Assembly (NCBI GenBank): GCA_963702925.1
Contig: OY969771.1
Location: 1,116,001 to 1,180,000 of the forward strand
Direction: 5' to 3'
Origin: CAIKMD01 sp963702925
GTDB taxonomy: Bacteria > Pseudomonadota > Alphaproteobacteria > ATCC43930 > CGMCC-115725
DNA length: 64,000 nucleotides
Shown in pieces: positions 40,872 through 50,054 of this stretch (position 1 is the stretch's first letter; the number at the start of each line of letters is the position of its first letter). Below the pieces are notes generated by a model. The model saw nothing but the letters and a program-made list of their open reading frames with translations. It had not been told where the DNA came from and did no database searches. The position numbers and the translations under genes were made by a program.

Positions 40872-42080
40872 TTATGTGGTTCCTGCCAGGGCGGTTGTCA
40901 CCCCGGCCGCGCCCAGCCGCTTGACCGCCCCGGCCAAGGTTTCGACCGCATAATCGACCTCGGCTTCGCTCGAAAACCGGCCCAAACCGATGCGCAGCGA
41001 CGCGGCCGCCATGCCGTCCGAAACGCCCAGCGCGCGCAGCACGAAAGACGGCTCGACCTCGGCCGCGGTGCAGGCCGAGCCGGTGGAAAGCGCGAGGCTC
41101 GGGCAGGCCGCCATCAGCGCCACCGCGGGAATGCCCGGAAAGCTGAGATTGAGATTGCCCGGAAGGCGCCTTTCCGGATCGCCATTGAGCTGCGTGCGCG
41201 GCAGAAGCCGCTGGATGCCCTCGAAAAACCGCTGACGCAGCGCCAGAAGCCGCGATGCCTCGCTTTTCATCTCGGCTTGCGCGAGCGCAACGGCTTCGCC
41301 GAAGCCGACACAGAGCGGCACCGGCAAAGTGCCCGAGCGCATGCCGCGTTCCTGCCCGCCGCCATCGATCAGCGGCGTGATCCGCACGCGCGGGCGGCGC
41401 CGCACATACAGCGCGCCGATGCCTTTGGGGCCATAAATCTTATGGCCCGAGATCGACATCAGATCGATGTTCATCGCGTCGACGTCGACCGGCATCTTGC
41501 CGACCGCTTGCGCGGCATCGCTGTGGAAGAGAATGCCGCGCGACCGGCACAGCGCGCCGATTTCGGCGATCGGCTGGATCACACCGATCTCGTTATGCGC
41601 CGCCATCACCGATACGAGCACGGTGCGTTCCTCGAGCGCGGCTTCGAGCCGGCGCAGATCGACCAGCCCGCTTGCCTCGACCGGCAGATAGGTCGCGCGA
41701 AACCCTTCCGCTTCCATCGCGCGGCAGCTTTCGATCACGCATTTATGCTCGGTCACCAAAGTGACCACGTGGTCTTTGCCGAATTGACGGTGAAAGCGCA
41801 GCGCGCCTTTGATCGCGAGATTGTTCGATTCGGTCGCGCCCGAGGTGAACACGATTTCGCGCGGATCGGCATGGATGATCGCTGCCACTTGGCTGCGTGC
41901 GCGCTCGACCGCGGTTTCGGCCTCGCGTCCATAGGCATGCGTCACCGAATGAGGATTACCGAACTTTTCACTGAACCACGGCATCATCGCGTGCAGCGCG
42001 CGCGGATCGACGGGTGTCGTCGCCTGATAGTCGAGATAAACCGGCGGCTGGCTCGCGCCGCGCGCGACCGCCGCGGTCAT
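40872..42080 (-). CDS. iscS: Cysteine desulfurase (IscS/NifS-like), second copy
   Basis: PLP-dependent cysteine desulfurase, 402 residues. The PLP lysine is in SGHKIYGPKG and the sulfur-accepting cysteine in STGSACTAAEVEPSFVL, the group I (IscS/NifS) pattern with a flexible loop. Its start overlaps the stop of the preceding desulfurase by four bases. The two adjacent desulfurases are not close copies, so their partners may differ. Its product would serve IscA-type carriers and MnmA. Confidence 0.94.
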   Translation of the reverse strand: MTAAVARGASQPPVYLDYQATTPVDPRALHAMMPWFSEKFGNPHSVTHAYGREAETAVERARSQVAAIIHADPREIVFTSGATESNNLAIKGALRFHRQFGKDHVVTLVTEHKCVIESCRAMEAEGFRATYLPVEASGLVDLRRLEAALEERTVLVSVMAAHNEIGVIQPIAEIGALCRSRGILFHSDAAQAVGKMPVDVDAMNIDLMSISGHKIYGPKGIGALYVRRRPRVRITPLIDGGGQERGMRSGTLPVPLCVGFGEAVALAQAEMKSEASRLLALRQRFFEGIQRLLPRTQLNGDPERRLPGNLNLSFPGIPAVALMAACPSLALSTGSACTAAEVEPSFVLRALGVSDGMAAASLRIGLGRFSSEAEVDYAVETLAGAVKRLGAAGVTTALAGTT

Positions 42081-43195
42081 GCCGCGCTCGCCTGGCTGCG
42101 AGCGTAGAGCGCCCCCCAGGCCTCCACGAGATGATCGATCTCAGCGTCGGTCGTGCTCCAGCCCAGGCTGATCCTTATGCCGCATTCGGCGATCGCGTGC
42201 GGCACGGCCATGGCGTCGAGCACATGGCTGCGCGTGACCTTGCCCGCCGAGCAAGCGGCGCCTGCGCTGACCATCACGCCGTCGAGATCGAGCGCCATCA
42301 CTTGCGTGGCCGATGCGACACCCGGCATCGCCAAGCACAGCGTGTTCGGGAGGCGCGCTGCTTCGGCGCCAAACACGGTCGCCTTGGGCGCGATCGCCAA
42401 AAGCCGCCGCTGGGCCGCATCGCGCAGCCTGGCAACGTTCTCATGCTCGGCGCGCTCAGCGGCCGCACATTGCGCCGCGACGCCGAAGCCGACAATGCCG
42501 GGAAAATTCTCCGTGCCGCCGCGCCGCCCGCGCTCCTGACCGCCGCCTTTGACCAGCGGCTGAATCGAGAGCTCGCCGCGCAAGATCAACGCGCCGACAC
42601 CCATCGGCGCGCCGATCTTGTGACCCGAGATCGTCATCAGATCCGCGCCGAGCGAGCGGAAATCGACCGGTACCTTGCCGGGCCCCTGAACCGCATCGCA
42701 ATGAAACAGCGCGCCGCGCGCATGGGCGATCTTCGCAACGTCAGCGGCCGGCTGCAGCACCCCGGTTTCGTTGTTGGCAAACATCACCGACACCAGCGCC
42801 GGCTGCGGATCCGCCGCGAGCAACCGTTCCAGCGCGTCGAGATCGACCACGCCATCCCGGCCGACGGGCAGGCGCGGCGCGGCGGGCGCGGCGGCGAGCA
42901 CCGAGTCGTGCTCGATCGCCGAAACGATCAAGCGTCGCTCGGGAAAACCTTGGAGCGCAAGGCTGTTCGCCTCGGTGCCGCCGCTCGTGAAGATGACTTC
43001 TTCTGGCGCCGCGCCGACCAGGCGCGCGACCTGCTCGCGGGCCGCGTTGATCGCCTGGCGCGCACGCCGCCCATAGCAATGGACCGAGGACGGATTGCCG
43101 CACAATGCCAGGGCTTCGGCGACAGCCTGCACCGCTTCCGCCCGCATCGGCGCATTGGCGTTCCAATCGAGATAGGTGGCTTGCTTCGCCGTCAT
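42077..43195 (-). CDS. Cysteine desulfurase family protein, first copy
   Basis: A second, shorter PLP cysteine desulfurase, 372 residues. PLP lysine in SGHKIGAPMGVGAL, catalytic cysteine in SAGAACSAGKVTRSHVLDAM. It is the gene directly after iscR and overlaps the following desulfurase by four bases. Tandem desulfurases in one isc operon are typical of some Rhodospirillales, but which one is the housekeeping enzyme cannot be read from sequence. Confidence 0.93.
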   Translation of the reverse strand: MTAKQATYLDWNANAPMRAEAVQAVAEALALCGNPSSVHCYGRRARQAINAAREQVARLVGAAPEEVIFTSGGTEANSLALQGFPERRLIVSAIEHDSVLAAAPAAPRLPVGRDGVVDLDALERLLAADPQPALVSVMFANNETGVLQPAADVAKIAHARGALFHCDAVQGPGKVPVDFRSLGADLMTISGHKIGAPMGVGALILRGELSIQPLVKGGGQERGRRGGTENFPGIVGFGVAAQCAAAERAEHENVARLRDAAQRRLLAIAPKATVFGAEAARLPNTLCLAMPGVASATQVMALDLDGVMVSAGAACSAGKVTRSHVLDAMAVPHAIAECGIRISLGWSTTDAEIDHLVEAWGALYARSQASAA

Positions 43196-43216
43196 CGAAC
43201 CGAGCGCAAATCCGCG

Positions 43217-43699
43217 CTATTGCGCCGCGACGGCGCGGTTCACGTCGCGCGCCTGCGCTTCGCGATGAAGCGCGCCGCTACGCCCGAGCACGCGTTGCTC
43301 GCACACATCAGCCAAGGTGACCGAACTCAGATAAAGATGGATCTGATTACCGAGCTCTTCCCAAAGATCATGGGTAAGACAGCGACTCTTGTTGCCGCTG
43401 CATCCGGTCGGCGCACCAGGGGTACAGCGGGTCGCGCGGATCGGCTCGTCGACCGCGAGGATGATGTCGCAGATGCGCGTGGCGTCGGCGCCATGAGCCA
43501 GAAGATAGCCGCCGCCGGGGCCGCGCACGCTCTTGACGAGGCTTGCCGTGCGCAGCTTGGCGAAAAGCTGCTCGAGATAGGACAGCGAGATTTCCTGACG
43601 CTCGGCGATTTCGGCAAGCGAGATCGGCTCGCCATTGCCGTGCTTTGCAAGGTCGACCATCGCCATCACCGCATAGCGGCCCTTGGTACTGAGCCTCAC
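43217..43699 (-). CDS. iscR: Rrf2-family Fe-S regulator IscR
   Basis: A 160-residue Rrf2-type winged-helix regulator. The DNA-binding N-terminus reads RLSTKGRYAVMAMVDLAKHGNGEPISLAEIAERQEISLSYLEQLFAKLR, and the three cluster cysteines lie in CTPGAPTGCSGNKSRC. It represses Fe-S assembly genes when its [2Fe-2S] cluster is loaded. Its start overlaps the end of cysE by four bases, so cysteine synthesis and Fe-S assembly are co-regulated here. Confidence 0.95.
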   Translation of the reverse strand: MRLSTKGRYAVMAMVDLAKHGNGEPISLAEIAERQEISLSYLEQLFAKLRTASLVKSVRGPGGGYLLAHGADATRICDIILAVDEPIRATRCTPGAPTGCSGNKSRCLTHDLWEELGNQIHLYLSSVTLADVCEQRVLGRSGALHREAQARDVNRAVAAQ

Positions 43700-44433
43700 T
43701 CGTTGACGCTCCTTCTTTCCTTGTCGAATTCCGTCGGGACCGCGCCGCCCATCCGTTCGCGTTCGCGTTCTTCCTCCACCGCGGCAAGCCGGGCACGCAG
43801 ACGCGCGACCTCGCCGTGCAGCACGCTAAGCTGGCAAGCGATCGGGTCGGGCGTGTCATCGCAAGGCGTGCCATAAGGCAGGAATTGCGGCGCCACTTCG
43901 GGCTTTGGCCGCTCGCCGATGATTTTCGCCGGAATGCCCGCCATGCTGACGCCGGCGGGCACTTCGTTCAAGACCACGGCATTGGCGCCAATGCGCGCGC
44001 CGCGACCGACGGTGAACGCGCCCAGAACCTTGGCGCCGGCACCGACAATGACGCCGTCCTCAAGCGTCGGGTGACGCTTGCCGCGCTGAAGCGATGTGCC
44101 GCCCAGGGTCACCCCCTGATAAAGCGTCACGTCGTCGCCGATCTCGGTCGTCTCGCCGATCACGACCCCAAGCCCGTGATCGATGAACAACCGTTTGCCG
44201 ATCGTCGCGCCGGGATGAATTTCGATGCCGGTGAAAGTGCGCGCGACCGCCGAGACGAAGCGGCCCGGAACCAGCCAGCCGCGCCGCCATAGCCAATGTG
44301 CCAGCCGGTGCGCCACGACGGCGTGGAAGCCCGGATAGCACAGCACGACCTCAAGCGCCGACTGCGCGGCAGGATCGAGTCTCAGGACATTGGCGATATC
44401 GTCGCGCAGGTTCTTGAAAATCATGGAAATCAC
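43696..44433 (-). CDS. cysE: Serine O-acetyltransferase CysE
   Basis: A 245-residue enzyme for the first step of cysteine synthesis from serine and acetyl-CoA. Left-handed beta-helix hexapeptides run through EIHPGATIGKRLFIDHGLGVVIGETTEIGDDVTLYQGVTLGG, with the catalytic His in FIDHGLG and the CoA loop around residues 150-175. It is the first gene of the cysE-iscR-desulfurase operon, which couples the cysteine supply to cysteine-consuming Fe-S assembly. Confidence 0.95.
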   Translation of the reverse strand: MISMIFKNLRDDIANVLRLDPAAQSALEVVLCYPGFHAVVAHRLAHWLWRRGWLVPGRFVSAVARTFTGIEIHPGATIGKRLFIDHGLGVVIGETTEIGDDVTLYQGVTLGGTSLQRGKRHPTLEDGVIVGAGAKVLGAFTVGRGARIGANAVVLNEVPAGVSMAGIPAKIIGERPKPEVAPQFLPYGTPCDDTPDPIACQLSVLHGEVARLRARLAAVEEERERERMGGAVPTEFDKERRSVNE

Positions 44434-44495
44434 TATGCTATGATTGCGTGATGTTCAGGCGACCGCGGGCGCTCCACAGCACCGGCTTCGTTTGA

Positions 44496-44524
44496 AATAT
44501 AGCTTGCCCTACTAAAGCGATCAA
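44496..44524 (-). promoter_or_regulatory. Sigma-70-like promoter of the cysE-isc operon
   Basis: On the minus strand, TTGATC and TATATT with an exact 17-base spacer lie about 60 bp upstream of the cysE start. A CTTG...CAAG dyad overlaps it. This would drive the whole minus-strand run down to mnmA. Confidence 0.5.
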
Positions 44525-44590
44525 GTTTAGCCGGTGATTCATGCGGAATAGTGGGGGCGAAAGCCCAGTTAACAGCTCGGGTTTGGCCAG

Positions 44591-45250
44591 ATGCCCGAGG
44601 TGATTTTTAGCGGCCCGGTCGGGCGGCTCGAAGGCCGTTACAATCATTCGAAGGAACAGAACGCACCAGTCGCGCTTTTGCTGCATCCCCATCCGCAGCA
44701 TGGCGGGACCATGAACAATAAAGTGGTCTACACGCTCTACCACGCCTTTGTTCATTTGGGGTTTTCCGCCCTGCGTTTCAATTTCCGTGGAGTCGGCCGC
44801 AGTCAGGGCTATTTCGACCGCGGCGAGGGCGAGCTCGCCGACGCTGCGGCGGCGCTCGATTGGCTGCAAACCTACAATCCCAACGCCAAGGCATGTTGGA
44901 TCGGCGGATTTTCTTTCGGCGCCTGGATCGGCATGCAACTCTTGATGCGGCGGCCTGAAATCGCGGCCTTCGTCGCGGTGGCGCCGCCCGCCAATTTGTT
45001 CGATTTCAGCTTCCTCGCGCCCTGCCCGTCCTCGGGCCTTGTCATCCATGGCGACCAGGACCAGATCGTGCCGGTCGATGCGATGCAAAAGCTGATCACC
45101 AAGCTGATGCATCAGCGCGACATCAAGATCGATTATCGTCTGATCCCCGGCGCCGATCATTTCTTTCAGAACGAGCTCGGTGCGCTCGGCGCGGCGGTCG
45201 AGGATTATGTCGCCGGCGCCGAGCCGAGACGCGAAACTGCCGAGGCCTAA
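44591..45250 (+). CDS. Alpha/beta hydrolase, small
   Basis: A 219-residue hydrolase of the short dienelactone-hydrolase-like group: oxyanion region HPHPQHGGTMNN, nucleophile in GGFSFGAWIG, acid in HGDQDQIVP, His in PGADHFFQ. The serine-centred G-x-S-x-G motif is complete. It starts at ATG 44591 (weak ribosome site, but the family's typical MPEVIFSGP start). It is divergent from cysE; substrate unknown. Confidence 0.88.
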   Translation: MPEVIFSGPVGRLEGRYNHSKEQNAPVALLLHPHPQHGGTMNNKVVYTLYHAFVHLGFSALRFNFRGVGRSQGYFDRGEGELADAAAALDWLQTYNPNAKACWIGGFSFGAWIGMQLLMRRPEIAAFVAVAPPANLFDFSFLAPCPSSGLVIHGDQDQIVPVDAMQKLITKLMHQRDIKIDYRLIPGADHFFQNELGALGAAVEDYVAGAEPRRETAEA

Positions 45251-45256
45251 CGCCGG

Positions 45257-46549
45257 TTAATCCGCAAACGGATCGTGCACCAGCACGGTGTCATCGCGTT
45301 CGGGGCTGGTCGAGAACAGCGCAACCGGCGCCTCGATCAGCTCTTCGATGCGACGGATGTATTTGATCGCCAGCGCCGGAAGCGCCGCCCAGGAACGCGC
45401 GCCGCGGGTGCTTGCGCTCCAGCCTTCGACCGTCTCGTAGATCGGCTGCACCGCCTCCTGCAGCGTGGCACCTTGCGGCAAGTGGTCGAGCGTCTGATCG
45501 CCGAGACGATAGCCGGTGCAGACCTTGATCTCCTTGAAGCCGTCAAGCACGTCGAGCTTGGTCAAGGCGATGCCGTCGATCCCGGCGATCTTCACGGCTT
45601 GGCGCACCATCACCGCATCGAACCAACCGCAGCGGCGCTTGCGCCCGGTCACGACGCCGAATTCCTTGCCGCGTTGGCCGAGCAGCTCGCCCGTTGCATC
45701 CGTCAATTCGGTCGGGAACGGACCCGAGCCGACACGCGTCGTATAGGCTTTGGTGATGCCGAGCACATAGCCGACCGCGCCCGGGCCGATGCCGGAGCCC
45801 GATGCCGCTTGGCCAGGATGGGTATGCGACGAGGTCACGAACGGATAGGTGCCGTGATCGACGTCGAGCATGATGCCTTGCGCGCCTTCGAACAGCACGC
45901 GCTTGCCGCTCTTCTTGGCTTCGTCCAAAAGCCGCCATACCGGCTCGGCATAGGGCAGCACTTTGGGCGCGATCTCGAGCAGAAGGGCCAAAAGCGGCGC
46001 ACGCTCGACCTCGGCCGCGCCGAGCCCGCGCAGCAGCGCGTTGTGATGCAGCAAGAGTTGATCGATCTTCGCCGGGAGGCTCGCAGGATCGGCGAGATCG
46101 CACACGCGGATGGCGCGCCGGCCGGCCTTGTCCTCATAGGCGGGACCGATGCCGCGCCCCGTGGTGCCGATCTTGTTGGCGCCGCGCGCTTCCTCGCGCG
46201 CGCGGTCGATCTGCGCATGGGATGGCAAGATCAGCGTCGCATTCTCGGCAAGCTTCAGATTGGCCGGCGACACCACGACGCCTTTTTGCCGGATCGCCTC
46301 GATCTCCTTGACCAGCGCCCAGGGATCGACCACCACGCCGCTGCCGATGATCGACAGTTTTTCCGGCCGCACGATGCCGGAAGGCAAAAGGCTCAAGCGG
46401 AATTCGATGCCGTTGATGACCAAGGTATGCCCGGCATTGTGGCCGCCCTGGAAACGCACCACGACATCGGCGCGCTGCGACAGCCAATCGACGATCTTTC
46501 CTTTGCCTTCGTCACCCCATTGAGCGCCGATTACCGCGACATTCGCCAT
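45257..46549 (-). CDS. purA: Adenylosuccinate synthetase PurA
   Basis: A 430-residue enzyme joining IMP and aspartate at GTP cost in AMP synthesis. GTP/IMP motif GAQWGDEGKGKIVD at the N-terminus with GGHNAGHT, the central TTGRGIGP block and KLDVLDGF near the C-terminal half. It follows hisZ on the minus strand, a pairing common in alphaproteobacteria. Confidence 0.97.
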   Translation of the reverse strand: MANVAVIGAQWGDEGKGKIVDWLSQRADVVVRFQGGHNAGHTLVINGIEFRLSLLPSGIVRPEKLSIIGSGVVVDPWALVKEIEAIRQKGVVVSPANLKLAENATLILPSHAQIDRAREEARGANKIGTTGRGIGPAYEDKAGRRAIRVCDLADPASLPAKIDQLLLHHNALLRGLGAAEVERAPLLALLLEIAPKVLPYAEPVWRLLDEAKKSGKRVLFEGAQGIMLDVDHGTYPFVTSSHTHPGQAASGSGIGPGAVGYVLGITKAYTTRVGSGPFPTELTDATGELLGQRGKEFGVVTGRKRRCGWFDAVMVRQAVKIAGIDGIALTKLDVLDGFKEIKVCTGYRLGDQTLDHLPQGATLQEAVQPIYETVEGWSASTRGARSWAALPALAIKYIRRIEELIEAPVALFSTSPERDDTVLVHDPFAD

Positions 46550-46655
46550 TTTAATCCATTACTCCTCATGATCGCGCTCGCGCCCGAAACAGCCGCAGCG
46601 CACCGCGCCAACCGTCGCCTCAGGCGCCGACCGGTGCGGTGATAGCGCGAAGGAA

Positions 46656-47810
46656 TTAAACCCCGATGATTTTCTCACCCGCGAGCACATGGCCGCAACC
46701 GAGGCGCCTTGCCTCGGCGGCGTTGTCCTTCGCCGGCGTCAAACCCGCTACTGTAACATAGCCCTGGCTGCGCCAGCGCGCAGCAGCTGCGACATCGGCG
46801 CCCACCGGCACGTAAAGCCGGGGCGCGGCTTCATGGGGCGGCATCGCGTTAAGGACCGTCTCGGTATAAAGCGTGAAACCGGTCGCATCCTCGCCCCCGC
46901 TCCGGCCGTTCCCATCGCCGGTGCGGTAACGCCCGCCGCGCCCGAGCTCGGTCGCGATGCCGCGCGCGAAGAACGAGAAGCTGACGCCGGTGTGATACTC
47001 GAAACCGCGATTCTCGATCGGATCGATGGTGATCGCGAGATTCGGCACGGTCTCGCCCAGCTTCTGCGCGACCGCGATCAGGCGGGCACGCTCCTCAGCC
47101 GCCGCCGGGGCGAGATCGAGCGCGGCGATCGCCGTCGCCGCGGCATCGGCGGCGCCTGCGGCGGCGAGCAGCTTTTGCAGAACCGGCGCGGCCTTGCCGC
47201 CCGATGCGGCCACGCCCGCGGCATCCTTATGATCGAGCGCGCGGCGCACCGCATCGAGTCGCGCGCCGTCGAGCGACGCGGCGCGGCAGATCGCGGGCAC
47301 CAAAGCCGGCACGGTAAGATCGACCGACAGCCCCTCGATGCCGAGGCCGCTCAGCGCCGAGGCGGCAACCGCGATCACCTCGATATCGGCGGCGAGATCG
47401 GCGCTGCCGATCAGCTCGGCGCCGACTTGGCCGATCTGGCGCTCCGGCCGAATGTCGCTGCTCCTGACCCGCAGCACCTGCCCCGCATAGCAGAGACGCA
47501 AGGGCCGCGCCGTGTTGCCGAGTCGGGTCGCGGCGATGCGCGCCACTTGCGGCGTCATGTCGGCGCGCACCCCGATCATGCGTTGCGAGATTGGATCCAT
47601 GAGGCGGAAGGTTTCCGGTGCCATGACCGCGCCCGCGCCGGAGAGAAGATTCTCTTCGAATTCGAGCAACGGCGGCTTGACCCGCTCATAACCGTGGCTC
47701 GTCAGGACGGCGATCAGGCGCGACACGGCCTGGGCTTCCGCCTCGGCGGCGGGCGGCAGCAGATCGCGCAGGCCTTGCGGCAGCAGAGCCTTGTGCAGAT
47801 TGTCGTTCAT
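46656..47810 (-). CDS. hisZ: ATP phosphoribosyltransferase regulatory subunit HisZ
   Basis: A 384-residue HisRS-like protein lacking synthetase activity. It works with a short HisG to catalyse the first step of histidine synthesis. Recognisable blocks are LPQGLRDLLPPAAEAEA, FRLMDPISQRMIGVRADMTPQVARI and RGIATELGRGGRY; the C-terminal anticodon domain of real HisRS is absent, which fits HisZ. It sits 106 bp upstream of purA. Confidence 0.93.
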   Translation of the reverse strand: MNDNLHKALLPQGLRDLLPPAAEAEAQAVSRLIAVLTSHGYERVKPPLLEFEENLLSGAGAVMAPETFRLMDPISQRMIGVRADMTPQVARIAATRLGNTARPLRLCYAGQVLRVRSSDIRPERQIGQVGAELIGSADLAADIEVIAVAASALSGLGIEGLSVDLTVPALVPAICRAASLDGARLDAVRRALDHKDAAGVAASGGKAAPVLQKLLAAAGAADAAATAIAALDLAPAAAEERARLIAVAQKLGETVPNLAITIDPIENRGFEYHTGVSFSFFARGIATELGRGGRYRTGDGNGRSGGEDATGFTLYTETVLNAMPPHEAAPRLYVPVGADVAAAARWRSQGYVTVAGLTPAKDNAAEARRLGCGHVLAGEKIIGV

Positions 47811-47959
47811 CAGGCCGGGATAGCGGTTTTGCCTCGGGGCGGCAAACGGAAAAGGACCGTCACCGCGTGGCGATTTTGGTCGATTTTCGTGCTAGCGTCC
47901 ATGCCCGCGCCAACCCAGATATCGAATATCGTTATCGCCGAAAAGGACGGAGGATCGCG

Positions 47960-48418
47960 ATGGAAGAACGCTACAATCCCTATCGGACGGCGCCGGAAGG
48001 CTACCGCGCGCTGTCAGGGCTGCAACGCTACGTCAATGAATGCGGGCTCGAGGCGCCGCTGCTGGAGCTCGTCAAGCTGCGCGCCTCGCAAATCAACGGT
48101 TGTGCCGCCTGCCTGGCGATGCATCTCCATGACGCAAGAAAGCTCGGCGAGAGCGAGGAGCGCATTCTTCTGCTCAACGCCTGGCGCGAAGCTCCGATCT
48201 ACAGCGCGCGCGAGCAGGCCGCCCTTGCCTGGACGGAGGCCATCACCCTGGTCACCGATGGTCACGTGCCGGACGAGATCTATGCCGCGGCGCGCCGCCA
48301 GTTCAGCGACAAAGAACTCGCCGATCTCACTTTCGCCATCGTTACCATCAACGCGTGGAACCGGATGTCGATCGCGTTTCGCGTGGCGCCGCAAGTGAAG
48401 CAGCCGCACACCGCGTAA
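47960..48418 (+). CDS. AhpD-like/carboxymuconolactone decarboxylase-family protein
   Basis: A 152-residue alpha-helical CMD/AhpD-type protein. The redox motif is INGCAACLAMHLHDARKLGE: Cys-x2-Cys with a downstream His. Such proteins act as alkylhydroperoxidase adaptors or thiol oxidoreductases. The ATG at 47960 has a GGAGG site; the upstream extension is noise. It is divergent from hisZ and convergent with serA. Confidence 0.88.
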   Translation: MEERYNPYRTAPEGYRALSGLQRYVNECGLEAPLLELVKLRASQINGCAACLAMHLHDARKLGESEERILLLNAWREAPIYSAREQAALAWTEAITLVTDGHVPDEIYAAARRQFSDKELADLTFAIVTINAWNRMSIAFRVAPQVKQPHTA

Positions 48419-48439
48419 GCGTGTCGACCGACGCGCCAG

Positions 48440-50018
48440 CTAGAAATGCAGCTGACGCGCCAGCACGACATTGGGCAGGGCGCAGACTTGGCCCAGAACG
48501 GCCTCGTCGAGCGCCTGATCGACCTGGACGAGACAGATCGCGTCCTCGCCGGCGGCCTTGCGGCCGAGATGGAAGGTCGCGATGTTGATGCCCGCCGCGC
48601 CGAGGGTGCGGCCGAGATTGCCGATGAAGCCGGGCTTGTCGAGGTTGCGCACGAACAGCATGTGCGGCCCGAGCTCCGCCTCCATCGAGATGTTCTCGAT
48701 CTCGACGATGCGCGGCTTGTCGCCGCCGAACAAGGTGCCCGCGATGGTGCGCCGCTTGCCGCCGAAAGCGACCGTCAAACGGATCAACGTGTGGTAATCG
48801 GGCTCGTCCGTGCTGCGCGTCTCGCTGATGGTGATGTTGCGCTCTTTGCAGATGACCGGCACGTTCACCATGTTGACCGTGTCGAGCTGCGGGCGCAGCA
48901 GCGCGGCCAAGGCGATCGCCGTCAACGGCTTCACATTGAGCTCGGCCGCGGCGCCGGAATAAGCGATTTCGACGCTCGAGAGGCCGCTATCGGTGAGCTG
49001 CCCCGCGAAGCTTCCCAGCTCCTCGGCGAGCGTCAGATAGGGCTTCAAGCGCGCCGCGTCTTCGGCGGAGAGCGACGGCATGTTGAGCGCATTCACCACA
49101 GCGCCCGTCACCAGATAATCGGCCATCTGCTCAGCGATCTGGAGCGCCACGTTCTCCTGCGCTTCGGTGGTCGAGGCACCGAGATGCGGCGTGGCAATGA
49201 GGTTTGGGTGGCCGAAAAGGATGTTCTCCTTCGCCGGCTCGACCGGAAACACGTCGATCGCGGCGCCGGCAACATGGCCGGAATCGAGCGCCGCCTTCAA
49301 ATCGGCCTCGACGATCAGGCCGCCCCGCGCGCAATTGATGATGCGCACGCCGTTCCTCATCTTGGCGATCGACTTGGCGTCGATGATGTTTTTGGTCGCG
49401 TCGGTCAGCGGCGTGTGCAAGGTGATGAAATCGGCGCGGGCGAAGAGATCGTCGAGCTCGACCTTTTCGACGCCGAGCGCAACCGCGCGGTCCGGCGTCA
49501 GGAACGGATCATAGGCAACGACCTTCATCTTGAGCCCGAGCGCGCGCTCGGCCACGATCGAGCCGATATTGCCGCAGCCGATGATGCCCAAGGTCTTGGC
49601 CGTGAGCTCCACGCCCATAAAGCGTGATTTCTCCCATTTGCCGGCCTGGGTCGAGCGATCGGCCGCCGGCAGCTCGCGCGCCAGCGCCATCATCAAGGCG
49701 ATCGCGTGCTCGGCGGTGGTGATGGAATTGCCGTAAGGCGTGTTCATCACGACGATGCCGCGCTGGGTCGCGGCAGGGATGTCGATATTGTCGACGCCGA
49801 TGCCGGCGCGGCCGACGACCTTCAGGTTCTTCGCGTTCTCGATCACGGCCTTGGTGACCTTGGTCGCCGAACGCACGGCGAGCCCGTCATACTTGCCGAT
49901 TTCTTTCTTCAACTCGTCGGGGGTGAGCTTGGTGTTCACCTCGACTTCGACACCGCGCTCTTTGAAAATTTCGACGGCGCGCGGACTCAATTCGTCGGAA
50001 ATCAAGAACTCTCGGCAT
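48440..50018 (-). CDS. serA: D-3-phosphoglycerate dehydrogenase SerA (apparent one-base insertion near the start)
   Basis: First enzyme of phosphorylated serine synthesis, about 525 residues, with an N-terminal substrate/nucleotide-binding domain (VVGRAGIGVDNIDIPAA, GIIGCGNIGSIVAERA), an intervening domain and a C-terminal ACT domain (ISMEAELGPHMLFVRNLDKPGFIGNLG). The family start MPRVLISDELSPRA is visible only if one base is skipped: the ATG at 50018, behind a GGAG site, is followed by an extra G at 50003 that shifts the frame. The main frame reads from a TTG at about 50005 (521 residues). serC follows upstream on the same strand. Confidence 0.93.
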
Positions 50019-50054
50019 GGCGAGACTCCGTCCGTAAAGGTGGTGTGAAAAGGA

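Noticed and set aside
44502..44530. IscR-type binding site over the cysE promoter
   Set aside because: A CTTG...CAAG dyad is present, but its half-site spacing is about three bases too long for the type 1 IscR consensus.
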